Positions 1 through 11,714 of a stretch of DNA of 64,000 nt are shown in pieces. A program made the position numbers and the translations under genes. Position 1 is the first letter of the stretch. The number at the start of each line of letters is the position of its first letter. The notes beneath the pieces were generated by a model, which was given only the letters and a program-made list of their open reading frames with translations, did no database searches and was not told the DNA's origin. The stretch comes from Enterobacter sp. Ag1 (lineage in GTDB: Bacteria > Pseudomonadota > Gammaproteobacteria > Enterobacterales > Enterobacteriaceae): contig AKXM01000003.1 of assembly GCA_000277545.1 (NCBI GenBank), forward strand, positions 62,022 to 126,021, read 5' to 3'.

Positions 1-889
1 TGATACCGGTCAGGAACGAAGTCAGCGCCGCGGAGATCATGATCCCGCCCACTTTTGCACGGTTCTCTGGTTTAGCAGAGTGCCAGATAGCAATGGCCGC
101 AGCCGGCAGGCCGTACATTTTGAACAGGAAGCCGCCGGACAGTTTGCCCGCAGTCGGGTCACCTGCCATGTAGCGAGGGATGTCGCCGTGGAACACCTGG
201 CCCGCAGCGTTGGTGTATTCACCGATCTGCATCTGGAATGGAACGTTCCAGATATGGTGCAGACCAAACGGTACCAGGCAGCGCTCGATGAAGCCATAGA
301 TACCGAAGGCAACAACCGGGTTCTGGTATGCAGCCCACTGAGAGAAGGTCTGGATAGCCGTACCGATTGGTGGCCAGATGAAGGACAGCACTACGCCGGT
401 GAAGATAGCCGCCAGACCGGAGATAATCGGTACAAAGCGTTTACCGGCGAAGAAGCCCAGATACTCAGGCAGCTTGATGCGGTAGAAACGGTTGAACATG
501 TATGCCGCAATTGCACCGGAGATAATACCGCCAAGCACGCCGGTATCCGCCAGGTGTTTAGCTGCAATTTCTTCCGCAGGCAGGTGCAGGACCAGAGGCG
601 CGACCACGGCCATGGTTTTCACCATGATGCCATAGGCAACAACCGACGCCAGGGCAGATACGCCATCGTTGTTAGTGAAGCCCAGTGCCACACCGATAGC
701 GAAGATAAGCGGCATGTTGGCGAAGACTGAACCGCCCGCTTCCGCCATAACGTGAGAGACAACGACCGGCAGCCAGCTGAAGTTTGCAGACCCGACGCCC
801 AGCAGGATACCTGCGATAGGCAGTACGGAGACTGGCAGCATCAGCGATTTACCCACCTTTTGCAGGTTAGCAAATGCATTCTTAAACAT
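1..889 (-). CDS. ptsG: PTS glucose-specific EIICB component PtsG (3'-truncated by window edge)
   Basis: Inner-membrane glucose permease of the phosphotransferase system; it transports and phosphorylates glucose. Reading the minus strand from the ATG at 889 gives [20 protein letters not shown], the recognisable PtsG N-terminus, followed by hydrophobic EIIC segments. About 296 residues are visible; the rest of EIIC and the EIIB domain lie beyond base 1. The start has a good AGGAG Shine-Dalgarno eight bases upstream. The upstream region carries a Mlc-type operator and the SgrS pairing region, so glucose-responsive and sugar-phosphate-stress regulation is expected. Its neighbour tatD lies upstream on the same strand, separated by about 300 bases. 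Identification is by remembered family sequence and is very secure; only the missing 3' part cannot be assessed. Confidence 0.97.
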   Translation of the reverse strand, partial: MFKNAFANLQKVGKSLMLPVSVLPIAGILLGVGSANFSWLPVVVSHVMAEAGGSVFANMPLIFAIGVALGFTNNDGVSALASVVAYGIMVKTMAVVAPLVLHLPAEEIAAKHLADTGVLGGIISGAIAAYMFNRFYRIKLPEYLGFFAGKRFVPIISGLAAIFTGVVLSFIWPPIGTAIQTFSQWAAYQNPVVAFGIYGFIERCLVPFGLHHIWNVPFQMQIGEYTNAAGQVFHGDIPRYMAGDPTAGKLSGGFLFKMYGLPAAAIAIWHSAKPENRAKVGGIMISAALTSFLTGI

Positions 890-893
890 AATA

Positions 894-912
894 GAGAGTG
901 CTCCTGAGTATT
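894..912 (-). promoter_or_regulatory. SgrS small-RNA target / ptsG ribosome binding site
   Basis: On the mRNA strand this reads AATACTCAGGAGCACTCTC and contains the ptsG Shine-Dalgarno. In E. coli the sRNA SgrS pairs with the equivalent ACTCAGGAG stretch to block ptsG translation. The target is seen here; the sgrS gene is not in the window, so pairing is inferred. Confidence 0.6.
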
Positions 913-992
913 TGTGCTTTTTTTGTACGCATTTACGCATCGAACCGGGGGGAGAACCGGTTCATAAACAGGACATCTAAGTGTCCTTTTAT

Positions 993-1013
993 TTATTACG
1001 CAGAGTAAAATAA
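993..1013 (-). promoter_or_regulatory. Probable Mlc operator upstream of ptsG
   Basis: The minus strand reads TTATTTTACTCTGCGTAATA across this site, nearly identical to the remembered E. coli ptsG Mlc operator (TTATTTTACTCTGTGTAATA). It lies about 105 bases upstream of the start codon, the position expected near the ptsG promoter. Mlc would repress ptsG without glucose. Confidence 0.65.
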
Positions 1014-1114
1014 ATAACGAAAACTTTGTTTGACGGCTATCACGTTTCTCAGCCGATCGCGCGAAAAACTTTCATTAATTTACATAACACGCTTACAAAT
1101 GGTTCAAAACGAGC

Positions 1115-1142
1115 GTGCACCGCTCATTTTATGGCGGTGCAC
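1115..1142 (-). terminator. Stem-loop between tatD and ptsG
   Basis: A perfect 9-bp inverted repeat (GTGCACCGC / GCGGTGCAC) with a 10-base loop lies 49 bases past the tatD stop. The minus-strand continuation has only a short T run, so it may be a weak terminator or a protein site in the ptsG upstream region. The rest of 890-1190 is AT-rich and holds no gene that I can see. Confidence 0.45.
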
Positions 1143-1190
1143 TTTACTCGCTTAGGCTATTAATTACGAGCTTTAAAATAACTATGAATT

Positions 1191-1985
1191 TCAGAGAGAT
1201 TGCAGGCGGGATAAGGGGACGTGGAACAAATCAGCAAAGTTCTGCGTGGTGGCAATAGCCAGTTCTTCCAGCGAAACGCCCTTCAGTACGGCCATATATT
1301 CGGCAACATCACGCGTCATAGCAGGCTGGTTTTCTTTCCCGCGATGTGGCACTGGTGCAAGATACGGGGAGTCCGTTTCCACCAGCATTCTGTCCAGCGG
1401 GACATAACGCGCGGCGTCACGCAGCTGCTCGGCATTCCGGAAGGTCACTATCCCGGAAAAAGAGATGTAAAACCCCATATCAAGCAGTTTACCCGCCGTT
1501 TCTCTGTCTTCCGTGAAACAGTGTAGTACCCCGCCGCACTCTGTCACTTTTTCTTCCTGCAGAATGCTCAGCGTATCGGCGCGGGCATCACGGGTGTGGA
1601 CGATCACTGGCTTGTTCAGCTCGCGGCCAATACGGATATGGTTCCGGAAAGATTCCTGCTGACGCGGTTTTGTTTCCGGCGTATAGAAGTAATCCAGCCC
1701 GGTTTCCCCCATTGCGATAACGCCAGGTTCGGCGGCCAGGCGGCGCAGCTCTTCAACGTCGTACTCTTCGTCCTGGTTCAGCGGATGTACGCCACATGAG
1801 AAGGCCACGTTGTTACGCTCCCCGACCAGCTCACGCATTCCCCGATAACCGTCAAGGGTAGTCGCCACAGCCAGGCAAAACTTCACGTCCCTGGCGGCCG
1901 CTTTTTCCAGAACGTCATCAACGTTTTTGTGCAGGGATTGATAATCCAGGCCATCGAGATGGCAGTGTGAGTCGACCAGAAACAT
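1191..1985 (-). CDS. ycfH: Metal-dependent hydrolase, TatD family (YcfH)
   Basis: 264-residue TatD-family metal-dependent hydrolase; family members are 3'-5' DNases or quality-control nucleases, and the precise role of YcfH is unsettled. The N-terminus MFLVDSHCHLDG contains the metal-binding HxH motif; GETGLDYFY, HTRDA, LHCFT and ETDSPYL(A)P are the other family signatures. I chose the ATG at 1985 because it starts directly before the HxH motif, as in E. coli YcfH (265 aa); an upstream extension would run into holB. It follows holB by 10 bases, so it is the distal gene of the tmk-holB-ycfH run. Confidence 0.93.
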   Translation of the reverse strand: MFLVDSHCHLDGLDYQSLHKNVDDVLEKAAARDVKFCLAVATTLDGYRGMRELVGERNNVAFSCGVHPLNQDEEYDVEELRRLAAEPGVIAMGETGLDYFYTPETKPRQQESFRNHIRIGRELNKPVIVHTRDARADTLSILQEEKVTECGGVLHCFTEDRETAGKLLDMGFYISFSGIVTFRNAEQLRDAARYVPLDRMLVETDSPYLAPVPHRGKENQPAMTRDVAEYMAVLKGVSLEELAIATTQNFADLFHVPLSRLQSL

Positions 1986-1995
1986 AGTAATACTC

Positions 1996-3003
1996 TTAGA
2001 GATGATGTGAGTGAAGCAGTGCGCCGGGCTGAGCCAGACGCTCCCACGTAAGAAGACTTTCCGTGAGCAGGAGCTCACGGTTAACACCTACCACGTTAAG
2101 CAAGGCATCGCGGCAGGTAAACCAGTGGTGAAGCAGGCTTTGCAGCACGGCCGGGGAATAACGCCCGCCGAGGCTTGCCACCAGCGGCTGCATATCCGCG
2201 TTGGTGAGCCACGCCCCTGCCCCCTGCTGCCACTTGAGGGCATCAACCAGCAGCGCGCAAAGCCAGTGGACGCGGCGGGCAGCGTCCTCATGGTTTAATG
2301 CCGGCAAAAGCGCCAGCAGGTTGTTCGCTTCCCCAGCCTGAGTGAGCTTCTCGCAAAGCTGCTGCCGGGCCTTCCACTGTTCGGGCTGCAAAAGCGCCAG
2401 CGCGGCGGCAGGAGCCCCGGAGCTAAGCCGCAGCGAGGCCTGAAGCTCTTCCGCAGAGGCCGTTGTCTCGCGGCCCAGCCATGCCAGAGCAAAACGCTCA
2501 TCCGGGGGCGCAAGGTGCCAATAAAGGCAACGGCTGCGCAGCGTTGCGGGCAAGTGCGCGGGTTCGCGGCTGCTCAGAAAGAACCAGGTATTTCTTGGCG
2601 GCTCTTCCAGCGTTTTCAGCAACGCGTTCGCCGCGGCCTCGGTCAGCAGATCGGCATCTTTCAGCCAGACGACTTTCGCCCCGCCCTGCTGGGCGTGGCC
2701 ATAAAGCTTCTCGGTGATGTCACGCACGGCATCAATTCCGAGGCTGGATTTGCCTTTTTCTACTTCAAGGGAGTAGCTGTCAGGGTGCGTACCCGCCTGC
2801 ATCAGCTGGCAGCTATGGCAATGGCCGCAGCTTTTATTGCCTTCCGGGCTTTGGCACATCAGCCAGCGGCACAGGGCGTAGATTAACGCGTCGTCCCCCA
2901 GGCCCGGCAGCGCGTGAACCAGCAGCGCATGATGCCCACGCCCGGCCTGATACTGGCCGATAAGCTGCTCAAACGCGCCGCGAAGCCACGGATACCATTT
3001 CAC
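1996..3003 (-). CDS. holB: DNA polymerase III subunit delta prime HolB
   Basis: 335-residue delta-prime subunit of the clamp-loader complex, which loads the beta sliding clamp during replication. It begins MKWYPWLRGAFEQLIGQYQA, matching E. coli HolB (334 aa). A zinc-binding cysteine cluster near residues 50-65 (CQSPEGNKSCGHCHSC) and the NALLKTLEEPP segment of the AAA+ fold are present. It lacks a good Walker A, as expected for delta prime, which does not hydrolyse ATP. The start is GTG at 3003, overlapping the tmk TAG stop by one base (TAGTG), so translation is probably coupled. Confidence 0.96.
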   Translation of the reverse strand: MKWYPWLRGAFEQLIGQYQAGRGHHALLVHALPGLGDDALIYALCRWLMCQSPEGNKSCGHCHSCQLMQAGTHPDSYSLEVEKGKSSLGIDAVRDITEKLYGHAQQGGAKVVWLKDADLLTEAAANALLKTLEEPPRNTWFFLSSREPAHLPATLRSRCLYWHLAPPDERFALAWLGRETTASAEELQASLRLSSGAPAAALALLQPEQWKARQQLCEKLTQAGEANNLLALLPALNHEDAARRVHWLCALLVDALKWQQGAGAWLTNADMQPLVASLGGRYSPAVLQSLLHHWFTCRDALLNVVGVNRELLLTESLLTWERLAQPGALLHSHHL

Positions 3004-3641
3004 TATTGCTGCTCCCGGAACCAGCTCAGCACGGCTTCACGCACGGCCAGCGAGACGTCATCCAGCGGCTGCGTTGCGTCGATGGTTTTAATACGGCTGT
3101 CGCGGCCTGCCAGTTCCAGATAACGCGCACGTGTGCGGTTAAAGAAGTCGATAGATTCCTGCTCAATGCGGTCAAGTTCACCCCGGGCGCGGGCGCGGGT
3201 TAACCCCACTTCAGGCGTCACGTCGAGATAAATCGTCAGGTCAGGATAAAAATCGCCCAGCACGGTGTTGCGCAGCGCCATCAATAACTGCTGGTCAATC
3301 TGACGCCCGCCGCCCTGATAGGCCTGGGTGGAGAGATCGTGGCGATCGCCGATGACCCAGCTACCACGCGCCAGGGCCGGTTTGATCACCGTTTCTACCA
3401 GTTGAATGCGCGCCGCGTAGAACATCAGCACTTCGGCTTTATCGGTCACCTTCTCATCACCGATCCCGGCATTGTTGAGCGTTAACTCACGCAGGCGCTC
3501 GGCTAGCGGAGTGCCACCGGGTTCACGCGTGAAGGTCAGCTCGCTGATACCCAGCTCTTTTAAGGTCGCCACGACCACGTTATGGGCGTTGGTTTTCCCG
3601 GCGCCTTCCAGGCCTTCGATGACGATAAATTTACTGTCCAT
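3003..3641 (-). CDS. tmk: Thymidylate kinase
   Basis: 212-residue dTMP kinase that phosphorylates dTMP to dTDP for DNA synthesis. It starts [20 protein letters not shown]; the P-loop GLEGAGKTN is at residues 9-17. [15 protein letters not shown] (DRH motif and lid) and [12 protein letters not shown] follow. The start at 3641 matches the family length (E. coli 213 aa) and overlaps the end of mltG by 11 bases. The residue after GKT is Asn where E. coli has Thr; I take this as a tolerated substitution. It sits in a tightly packed minus-strand run with mltG and holB. Confidence 0.96.
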   Translation of the reverse strand: MDSKFIVIEGLEGAGKTNAHNVVVATLKELGISELTFTREPGGTPLAERLRELTLNNAGIGDEKVTDKAEVLMFYAARIQLVETVIKPALARGSWVIGDRHDLSTQAYQGGGRQIDQQLLMALRNTVLGDFYPDLTIYLDVTPEVGLTRARARGELDRIEQESIDFFNRTRARYLELAGRDSRIKTIDATQPLDDVSLAVREAVLSWFREQQ

Positions 3642-4653
3642 TTTTATCCTTAAGAGCTTTGATATAGACCTGCACCGCCTTGTTATGGCTGGCGAGGTTG
3701 GTGCTAAAGGTATGACCACCCTTACCGTCAGCAACAAAATAGAGATACGGCGTTTTTGCCGGGTGCGCCGCCGCTTGCAGAGACGCTTCGCTCGGCACCG
3801 CAATCGGGCCCGGCGGCAGGCCGCTAATCACATAGGTGTTATACGGCGTGGGAGTCTCGAGATCTTTGCGCGTTAGCTTACCATTATAGCTGTCGCCCAT
3901 CCCGTAGATAACGGTGGGGTCGGTTTGCAGGCGCATGCCAATACGCAGGCGGTTAATAAACACCGACGCCACCTGGTCACGCTCGGCCGCGACCGCGGTT
4001 TCTTTTTCGATGATCGAGGCCATGGTCACCAGGTCGTTTTCGGTTTTATAGGGCAAGCCATCAACTTTGCTTTCCCAGGCCTGCGCCACGGCTTTAACCA
4101 TTTTTTGATGCACGCGCTTAAGCAAAGCAACATCCGTGGTGTGGGCGGTGTACATCCAGGTGTCCGGGTAGAACCAGCCCTCGACCCATTCAGGGTGCTC
4201 AAATTTCAGCGTCTCCGCCACGGTCGCATAGCTGTCGTCTTTTAGCGTGTGCTGGATGTATGGGGCATCTCGCAGCTGCTCGAGTAAATCGCTCAGGCGC
4301 ATACCTTCCACAAAACGCAGCGGGAACTGCGCCTCTTTCCCACTGGCCAGCAGGTGGAGCATATCGGTGACCGTCATCCCTGGCGTGAGGCGGTATGTGC
4401 CAGCCTTAAATTTGGCCAGATCCGGCTCGACGCGCAGCAGCCACTGGAAAACACGCGGGCGTGTAATCAGTTTCTCTTCATAAAGCTGAGTGCCCAGAGC
4501 TAAACGTCCGGTGCCCTGCTTCAGGGTGAAAATGGTTTCCTGTTTGATCGGCAACGGCGCTTTTGCCAGCTGGCGCACCTTCCACATGCCTGCACCGGCG
4601 GCGATGCCAAGCACAATCAGCAAAACCAGAAAGAAACGAAACATTTTTTTCAT
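3631..4653 (-). CDS. mltG: Endolytic murein transglycosylase MltG
   Basis: 340-residue inner-membrane lytic transglycosylase (YceG family) that cleaves nascent glycan strands and is thought to set glycan chain length. An N-terminal transmembrane helix at about residues 5-25 is followed by a LysM-like region and the YceG catalytic domain with [19 protein letters not shown], containing the catalytic Glu, and [15 protein letters not shown] at 4653 gives the E. coli length and MKKMF start; a GTG at 4671 would add six residues. The ORF lies 10 bases after the pabC stop and overlaps tmk. Confidence 0.94.
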   Translation of the reverse strand: MKKMFRFFLVLLIVLGIAAGAGMWKVRQLAKAPLPIKQETIFTLKQGTGRLALGTQLYEEKLITRPRVFQWLLRVEPDLAKFKAGTYRLTPGMTVTDMLHLLASGKEAQFPLRFVEGMRLSDLLEQLRDAPYIQHTLKDDSYATVAETLKFEHPEWVEGWFYPDTWMYTAHTTDVALLKRVHQKMVKAVAQAWESKVDGLPYKTENDLVTMASIIEKETAVAAERDQVASVFINRLRIGMRLQTDPTVIYGMGDSYNGKLTRKDLETPTPYNTYVISGLPPGPIAVPSEASLQAAAHPAKTPYLYFVADGKGGHTFSTNLASHNKAVQVYIKALKDKNGQ

Positions 4654-4663
4654 CGGTAATCGG

Positions 4664-5464
4664 TTACTCACAAAGTGGGGCTAAAAAACAGTAAAGTTCA
4701 CGCGATGTGTAGTCCCAGTCCTGGGCCTGGTTCACCGGTACAACCGGCATTAGCGCATTGCAAACGATCGCTTCATCCGCATCGGCCAGGGTTTCCAGAC
4801 CTTCGCTGACCTCATGCAGCCGCCAGGAGGAATCCGTCAGGCACGCAATGATGCGCTGGCGCATCGTGCCATTCACGCCCGCACCGTTAATACACGGCGT
4901 ATAAACGTCGTAACCTTTGCGCCAGAATAAATTAGCCGCACAGCATTCCACCAGGCTCCCCTGACTGTCAAGAACCAGCGCCTCCTGGGCCGCCGTCTGT
5001 TCAAGATGCGTACGAATAAGAACCTGTTCAAGCCGGTTAAGATGCTTAAGACCCGCCAGGGAAGGATTAATGCCTATTTTCACAGGACTGAGCGCCAGCC
5101 TAATCCCCTGCTCGCGCCAGGCGGGATAAAAGTCAGGGTAAGGCGACAGAGAGAGCATTCGCGTAGGCTGTGTGCAGTTCGATGCGCTGTAACCGCGCCC
5201 GCCCGCCCCGCGAGAAATAATCACCTTGAGCACGGCTTTGGTTTCAGAGGTCGCCAGCATGTCCATCTCATCACTGAGCATGGCCCAGTCAACCGGCCCT
5301 ATCATCAGCGCTTCGCAGGCCTGCTGCAGGCGGCGAAGATGATCTGCCTGAAAGCGAACCTCACCATCAATAACACGGGCGGTAGTAAAGCAGCCGTCGC
5401 CAAACTGGATCGCCCGGTCGTTTGCCGGCAGCATTTCCTGCCACTGACCATTAATAAGATACAT
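4664..5464 (-). CDS. pabC: Aminodeoxychorismate lyase PabC
   Basis: 266-residue PLP fold-type IV lyase that converts 4-amino-4-deoxychorismate to p-aminobenzoate and pyruvate in folate synthesis (E. coli 269 aa). Key visible regions are [15 protein letters not shown] near the N-terminus, [14 protein letters not shown] around residues 138-151 with the presumed Schiff-base Lys140, and [12 protein letters not shown]. It lies between fabF and mltG as in E. coli. A strong stem-loop separates it from fabF, so its transcription probably depends on read-through or a local promoter. Confidence 0.94.
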   Translation of the reverse strand: MYLINGQWQEMLPANDRAIQFGDGCFTTARVIDGEVRFQADHLRRLQQACEALMIGPVDWAMLSDEMDMLATSETKAVLKVIISRGAGGRGYSASNCTQPTRMLSLSPYPDFYPAWREQGIRLALSPVKIGINPSLAGLKHLNRLEQVLIRTHLEQTAAQEALVLDSQGSLVECCAANLFWRKGYDVYTPCINGAGVNGTMRQRIIACLTDSSWRLHEVSEGLETLADADEAIVCNALMPVVPVNQAQDWDYTSRELYCFLAPLCE

Positions 5465-5540
5465 AGGGGTTCCTCAGGATACGGAGACACAAGGTTGCCA
5501 GAGGGATTTACGGGCGACAAGAGGGGAATTCTGAACAGCA

Positions 5541-5564
5541 AAAGGGCCCGCAAGCGGGCCCTTT
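5541..5564 (-). terminator. Rho-independent terminator after fabF
   Basis: A perfect 11-bp GC-rich inverted repeat (AAAGGGCCCGC / GCGGGCCCTTT) with a two-base loop lies 10 bases past the fabF stop; on the minus strand the right arm runs into TTTT. It should end most fab transcripts before pabC. Confidence 0.8.
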
Positions 5565-5573
5565 CAGAAACGG

Positions 5574-6842
<1,269 letters not shown>

Positions 6843-6861
6843 CTAGTGGGACAATTCAGAT

Positions 6862-6889
6862 AAAACTCAGGCGGTCGAATGACCGCCTG
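6862..6889 (-). terminator. Attenuator/terminator hairpin between acpP and fabF
   Basis: A perfect 9-bp inverted repeat (CAGGCGGTC / GACCGCCTG) with a GAAT loop lies 11 bases after the acpP stop. On the minus strand it is followed by AGTTTTATC. Partial termination here would explain a high acpP:fabF transcript ratio, as known in E. coli. Confidence 0.7.
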
Positions 6890-6900
6890 GAGATGTTCAC

Positions 6901-7137
6901 TTACGCCTGGTGGCCGTTGATGTAATCAATGGCAGCCTGAACGGTGGTGATTTTCTCAGCTTCTTCGTCCGGAATCTCAGTATCAAACTCTTCTTCCAGA
7001 GCCATTACCAGCTCAACGGTGTCAAGAGAATCAGCGCCCAGGTCCTCAACGAAGGAAGCGGTGTTCACTACTTCTTCTTGCTTAACGCCCAGTTGTTCGC
7101 CAATGATTTTCTTAACGCGTTCTTCGATAGTGCTCAT
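6901..7137 (-). CDS. acpP: Acyl carrier protein AcpP
   Basis: 78-residue acyl carrier protein, the carrier of growing acyl chains. The phosphopantetheine attachment Ser is in [12 protein letters not shown] (Ser36 of the mature protein). It starts [20 protein letters not shown]; this internal ATG gives exactly the E. coli length, while upstream in-frame sequence lacks family similarity. The protein is very acidic, as expected. 154 bases separate it from fabG and probably hold its own promoter. It serves the Fab enzymes here and LpxL further along. Confidence 0.98.
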   Translation of the reverse strand: MSTIEERVKKIIGEQLGVKQEEVVNTASFVEDLGADSLDTVELVMALEEEFDTEIPDEEAEKITTVQAAIDYINGHQA

Positions 7138-7291
7138 ACTCTTAAATTTCCTATCAAAACTCGCTTTCGCGATGGTTTTCGTAGTGTATAAAATGTTGAA
7201 AAAGATGCAACCAAATCCCGGCTGGTCAAACCACGATTTTACGCTATTTTGCGGGCATTCGCCCAAATAACGCAAATATTTTTCACCGTGA

Positions 7292-8026
7292 TTAAACCAT
7301 ATACATTCCGCCGTTGACGTGCAGGGTCTCACCAGAGATGTACCCAGCTTCGTCAGAGGCTAAAAATGCTACTGCACTGGCGATTTCATTTGCGTCGCCT
7401 AAGCGACCCGCAGGAACCTGCGCCAGAATACCCGCACGCTGTTCATCAGAGAGCGCACGCGTCATGTCCGTTTCAATAAAGCCCGGAGCAACAACGTTCA
7501 CAGTAATACCGCGAGACGCGACTTCGCGCGCCAGCGATTTACTGAAGCCAATCAAACCAGCCTTCGCCGCAGCGTAGTTAGCCTGACCAGCATTTCCCAT
7601 GGTACCAACCACAGAACCGATAGTGATAATACGCCCATGACGCTTTTTCATCATAGCTCGCATTACCGCTTTTGACAGACGGAAAACAGATGACAGGTTA
7701 GTTTCGACAATGTCGTTCCACTCGTCTTCTTTCATGCGCATCAGCAGGTTATCGCGAGTGATACCGGCGTTGTTCACCAGAATGTCTACTTCACCAAACT
7801 CTTTACGGATGCTGTCCAGCACGGCTTCAATGGAAGCCGGGTCGGTCACGTTCAGCATGAAGCCTTTGCCGTTTTCGCCCAGATAATCGCTGATGGCCTG
7901 CGCGCCGCTTTCGCTGGTCGCAGTCCCGATAACTTTTGCCCCGCGAGCCACTAAGGTCTCTGCGATGGCGCGGCCGATACCGCGGCTAGCGCCGGTAACC
8001 AGCGCAATTTTTCCTTCAAAACTCAT
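7292..8026 (-). CDS. fabG: 3-oxoacyl-ACP reductase FabG
   Basis: 244-residue NADPH-dependent short-chain dehydrogenase that reduces beta-ketoacyl-ACP. It contains the Rossmann [13 protein letters not shown] motif, NNAGITRDN, and the catalytic Ser/Tyr/Lys set around GSVVGTMGN and YAAAKAG. The ATG at 8026 gives the E. coli length ([12 protein letters not shown]). It starts 14 bases after the fabD stop within the fabHDG run. Confidence 0.97.
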   Translation of the reverse strand: MSFEGKIALVTGASRGIGRAIAETLVARGAKVIGTATSESGAQAISDYLGENGKGFMLNVTDPASIEAVLDSIRKEFGEVDILVNNAGITRDNLLMRMKEDEWNDIVETNLSSVFRLSKAVMRAMMKKRHGRIITIGSVVGTMGNAGQANYAAAKAGLIGFSKSLAREVASRGITVNVVAPGFIETDMTRALSDEQRAGILAQVPAGRLGDANEIASAVAFLASDEAGYISGETLHVNGGMYMV

Positions 8027-8039
8027 GGTTTTCCTCGTT

Positions 8040-8969
8040 TTATTGTTCAAGCGCCGCTAACAGCGTTGCAGGCTCATTAATGGCCGTTGCCGTCATGGTG
8101 TCAACAATACGTTTGGTCAGCCCGGTCAATACTTTACCCGGACCCACTTCCAGCAGTTGGGAAACGCCCTGTGCCGCCATAAACTCTACGGATTTAGTCC
8201 ACTGGACCGGGCTATAGAGCTGACGTACCAGCGCGCTACGGATAGCGTCTGCCGCGGTTTCACACTTCACGTCAACGTTGTTCACAACCGGAATTACCGG
8301 TGCGTTAAAGGTGATATTTTCCAGCGCTACCGCCAGCTTATCCGCCGCAGGTTTCATTAGTGCGCAGTGGGACGGCACGCTAACCGGCAATGGCAGAGCA
8401 CGTTTTGCGCCCGCGGCTTTACACGCAGCGCCTGCACGCTCAACGGCTTCTTTGTTACCCGCGATCACAACCTGGCCCGGAGAGTTAAAGTTCACCGGAG
8501 AAACAACCTGCCCCTGCGCTGACTCTTCACAGGCTTTGGCAATAGAAGCATCGTCCAGACCGATAATGGCAGACATCGCGCCAGTCCCTTCCGGAACGGC
8601 GTCCTGCATCAGCTTGCCGCGCAGCTCAACCAGGCGAACAGCATCGGCGAAATCAATTACGCCAGCACACACCAGCGCGGAATACTCGCCCAGGCTGTGG
8701 CCTGCTAACAGCGCAGGTGCTTTTCCGCCCTGCTGCTGCCAAACGCGCCACAAAGCGACAGAAGCCGTCAACAGGGCCGGCTGAGTCTGCCAGGTTTTGT
8801 TCAGCTCTTCCGCTGGCCCTTGCTGCGTCAGCGTCCACAGGTCATAGCCCAGCGCGTCAGAGGCTTCGCGGAACGTGGCTTCAATCACCGGATAGCTTGC
8901 CGCGAGATCGGCCAGCATGCCAACGGACTGGGAACCCTGTCCCGGAAACACCATAGCAAATTGCGTCAT
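8040..8969 (-). CDS. fabD: Malonyl-CoA:ACP transacylase FabD
   Basis: 309-residue transacylase that loads malonate onto ACP. The nucleophile motif GHSLGEYSAL has Ser92, and the catalytic His is in VPSHCALM. It begins MTQFAMVFPGQGSQSVGM, same length as E. coli. The ATG at 8969 lies 17 bases after the fabH stop. Confidence 0.97.
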   Translation of the reverse strand: MTQFAMVFPGQGSQSVGMLADLAASYPVIEATFREASDALGYDLWTLTQQGPAEELNKTWQTQPALLTASVALWRVWQQQGGKAPALLAGHSLGEYSALVCAGVIDFADAVRLVELRGKLMQDAVPEGTGAMSAIIGLDDASIAKACEESAQGQVVSPVNFNSPGQVVIAGNKEAVERAGAACKAAGAKRALPLPVSVPSHCALMKPAADKLAVALENITFNAPVIPVVNNVDVKCETAADAIRSALVRQLYSPVQWTKSVEFMAAQGVSQLLEVGPGKVLTGLTKRIVDTMTATAINEPATLLAALEQ

Positions 8970-8986
8970 GTCGAAAATTCCTTTAA

Positions 8987-9940
8987 TCAAAAACGAACCA
9001 GTGCAGAGCCCCAGGTGAAACCGCCCCCGAACGCTTCCAGCAGCACCAGCTGACCGCGTTTAATACGGCCATCGCGTACCGCTTCATCCAGCGCAGCCGG
9101 GACGGATGCAGCAGAGGTATTGCCATGGCGATCCAGGGTCACGACGACATTATCCATCGGCATACCGAGCTTCTTCGCGGTCGCGCTGATGATGCGCAGG
9201 TTAGCCTGATGCGGTACCAGCCAGTCGAGCGCAGTGCGATCGAGGTTATTCGCAGCCAGGGTTTCGTCGACGATATGAGCCAGTTCGGTCACCGCGACTT
9301 TAAACACTTCGTTCCCGGCCATCGTCAGGTGAACTGAATTATCAGGATTCACGCGATCGACGTTCGGCAGCGTCAGCAGATCGCCATAGCTACCGTCTGC
9401 GTGCAGATGGGTAGAAATGATACCTGGCTCTTCAGACGCCCCCAGCACAACGGCGCCCGCGCCGTCGCCAAAAATAATAATGGTACTGCGATCTTCAGGA
9501 TCGCAGGTACGTGCCAGAACATCGGCCCCGATAACCAGCGCATTCTTCACTGCGCCAGATTTCACGTACTGATCGGCAATGCTTAACGCGTAGGTAAAGC
9601 CTGCGCATGCCGCCGCCACATCAAACGCCGGACAGCCTTTAATTCCCAGCATCGCCTGAATCTGACAGGCGGCGCTTGGGAAAGCGTGCGTGGAAGAGGT
9701 TGTTGCTACAACAATCAGGCCGATGTCATTTTTATCAATGCCGGCCATGTCCAGTGCATGAAGCGCGGCTTCATAACCCATGGTTGAAACGGTTTCATTC
9801 GGGCCCGCAATACGACGCTCGCGAATACCAGTCCGGGTGACAATCCACTCGTCGGTCGTATCAACCATTTTTTCCAGGTCAGCGTTAGTACGCACTTGTT
9901 CAGGCAGGAAGCTGCCGGTACCAATAATCTTCGTATGCAT
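8987..9940 (-). CDS. fabH: Beta-ketoacyl-ACP synthase III FabH
   Basis: 317-residue initiating condensing enzyme, joining acetyl-CoA to malonyl-ACP. C112 is in [11 protein letters not shown], and the His and Asn of the active site are in VPHQANLRI and RHGNTSAAS. Length equals E. coli. It follows plsX by six bases, so the two are almost certainly co-translated in one mRNA. Confidence 0.97.
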   Translation of the reverse strand: MHTKIIGTGSFLPEQVRTNADLEKMVDTTDEWIVTRTGIRERRIAGPNETVSTMGYEAALHALDMAGIDKNDIGLIVVATTSSTHAFPSAACQIQAMLGIKGCPAFDVAAACAGFTYALSIADQYVKSGAVKNALVIGADVLARTCDPEDRSTIIIFGDGAGAVVLGASEEPGIISTHLHADGSYGDLLTLPNVDRVNPDNSVHLTMAGNEVFKVAVTELAHIVDETLAANNLDRTALDWLVPHQANLRIISATAKKLGMPMDNVVVTLDRHGNTSAASVPAALDEAVRDGRIKRGQLVLLEAFGGGFTWGSALVRF

Positions 9941-9946
9941 TTACGC

Positions 9947-10981
9947 TCAGTCACTCTTGGGTAATACAGATTCCAGGCGGGCAGCAATTCTGGTGGGAAC
10001 TTGCCGCCGCACCGCCTGCACTGCCTGTTCAATCGCGACAGCAAACGCTCGCTGATTGGCCGCACCGTGGCTCTTAATCACCGTGCCGCGCAATCCTAAC
10101 AGACAGGCGCCATTATACTGGTCGGGGTTGAGGTGACCGAATCGCCTTATCAGACGATTTTGTAGCCACTTCTTCAATATTATCAGCCACCACGACCTTT
10201 TTTTTCCTTCCCCCTGCGATTTGAGCAGTGAAAGGAACATCCTGACAACACCTTCCATCGTCTTGAGTGTGACGTTGCCGACAAAACCGTCACAGACCAG
10301 AACGTCCGTCTTGCCGGTGAGCAATTCGTTGGCCTCAAGGTATCCAATATAGTGCAATGAAGGCATTGTTTTTAATAATGCAGAGGCGTCGCGGATACTG
10401 TCCAGCCCCTTCGTCTCTTCTTCGCCGATATTCAGCAGCGCAACGCGCGGGCGAGAAATACCCAATACTTCTTCGGCCATCACGGAACCCATAATGGCAA
10501 ACTGCACCAGCATCGTGCTGTCGCAGTCAACATTGGCGCCGAGATCAAGCACCACCGTTTTACCTTTTTGCTGATGAGGTAATACCGTCATCAGCGCCGG
10601 GCGCTCTATTCCGTCTATCGGCTTGAGCAGTAGCTTCGCAAGCCCCATCAGCGCACCGGTATTCCCGGCACTGACGCAAGCCTCTGCCCGCCCTTCTTTA
10701 ACCAACTCCAGCGCAACGCGCATTGACGATCCCCGGCTGGCACGGATCGCCTGAGAAGGTCTGGCATCACTGGCAATAACCGACTCCGCAGGAATAATCT
10801 GCAGACGTGAGCGTTGCTCGAAATCAGCTTTGGCAAGTAATGGCGTGATTGCGTCGGGATTGCCGACTAAAAGAAGATTAAGCGAAGAGTTAGAGTCCAG
10901 TGCCTGCAAAGCTGCAGGCACTGTCACGGAAGGACCGAAGTCCCCACCCATGGCATCTAACGCTAGGGTTAGACGTCTCAA
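9947..10981 (-). CDS. plsX: Phosphate acyltransferase PlsX
   Basis: 344-residue enzyme making acyl-phosphate from acyl-ACP, linking fatty-acid synthesis to phospholipid synthesis. It begins [20 protein letters not shown] with DAMGGD typical of PlsX. The start is TTG at 10981, the same unusual start as remembered for E. coli plsX. The protein is about 12 residues shorter than E. coli (356) because it stops early at the C-terminus (VLPKSD); this end is variable and I do not read it as damage. Confidence 0.95.
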   Translation of the reverse strand: MRRLTLALDAMGGDFGPSVTVPAALQALDSNSSLNLLLVGNPDAITPLLAKADFEQRSRLQIIPAESVIASDARPSQAIRASRGSSMRVALELVKEGRAEACVSAGNTGALMGLAKLLLKPIDGIERPALMTVLPHQQKGKTVVLDLGANVDCDSTMLVQFAIMGSVMAEEVLGISRPRVALLNIGEEETKGLDSIRDASALLKTMPSLHYIGYLEANELLTGKTDVLVCDGFVGNVTLKTMEGVVRMFLSLLKSQGEGKKRSWWLIILKKWLQNRLIRRFGHLNPDQYNGACLLGLRGTVIKSHGAANQRAFAVAIEQAVQAVRRQVPTRIAARLESVLPKSD

Positions 10982-10993
10982 GGTTGCGCCAGA

Positions 10994-11164
10994 TTACTTA
11001 GCGATAACCTTGCGGCCGCGGTAGAAACCGTCGGCAGTGATGTGGTGACGCAGATGAGTTTCGCCAGAAACTTTGTCCACGGACAGGGTGGCGGTGGTCA
11101 GCGCGTCATGGGAACGACGCATGCCACGTTTGGAACGGGTTGGTTTATTCTGTTGTACGGCCAT
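10994..11164 (-). CDS. rpmF: 50S ribosomal protein L32
   Basis: 56-residue ribosomal protein bL32: [20 protein letters not shown] at the N-terminus and a basic [17 protein letters not shown] end. It is one residue shorter than E. coli because of a small difference after DALTT. The ATG is at 11164, 16 bases after yceD; the stop is 12 bases before plsX. The yceD-rpmF-plsX-fab order is the classic enteric arrangement linking ribosome and lipid production. Confidence 0.97.
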   Translation of the reverse strand: MAVQQNKPTRSKRGMRRSHDALTTATLSVDKVSGETHLRHHITADGFYRGRKVIAK

Positions 11165-11180
11165 GGACCTTACTCCTCAA

Positions 11181-11714
<534 letters not shown>

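Noticed and set aside
80..730. 216-codon plus-strand frame across ptsG
   Set aside because: Antisense to ptsG, which is certain on the minus strand.
3003..3641. Possible damaged P-loop in Tmk (Asn after GKT)
   Set aside because: The essential Lys and Thr are present and the position after them varies; the rest of the enzyme is intact.
9947..10981. PlsX read as truncated because it is 12 residues shorter than E. coli
   Set aside because: All catalytic-core motifs are present and the C-terminal tail varies in the family.
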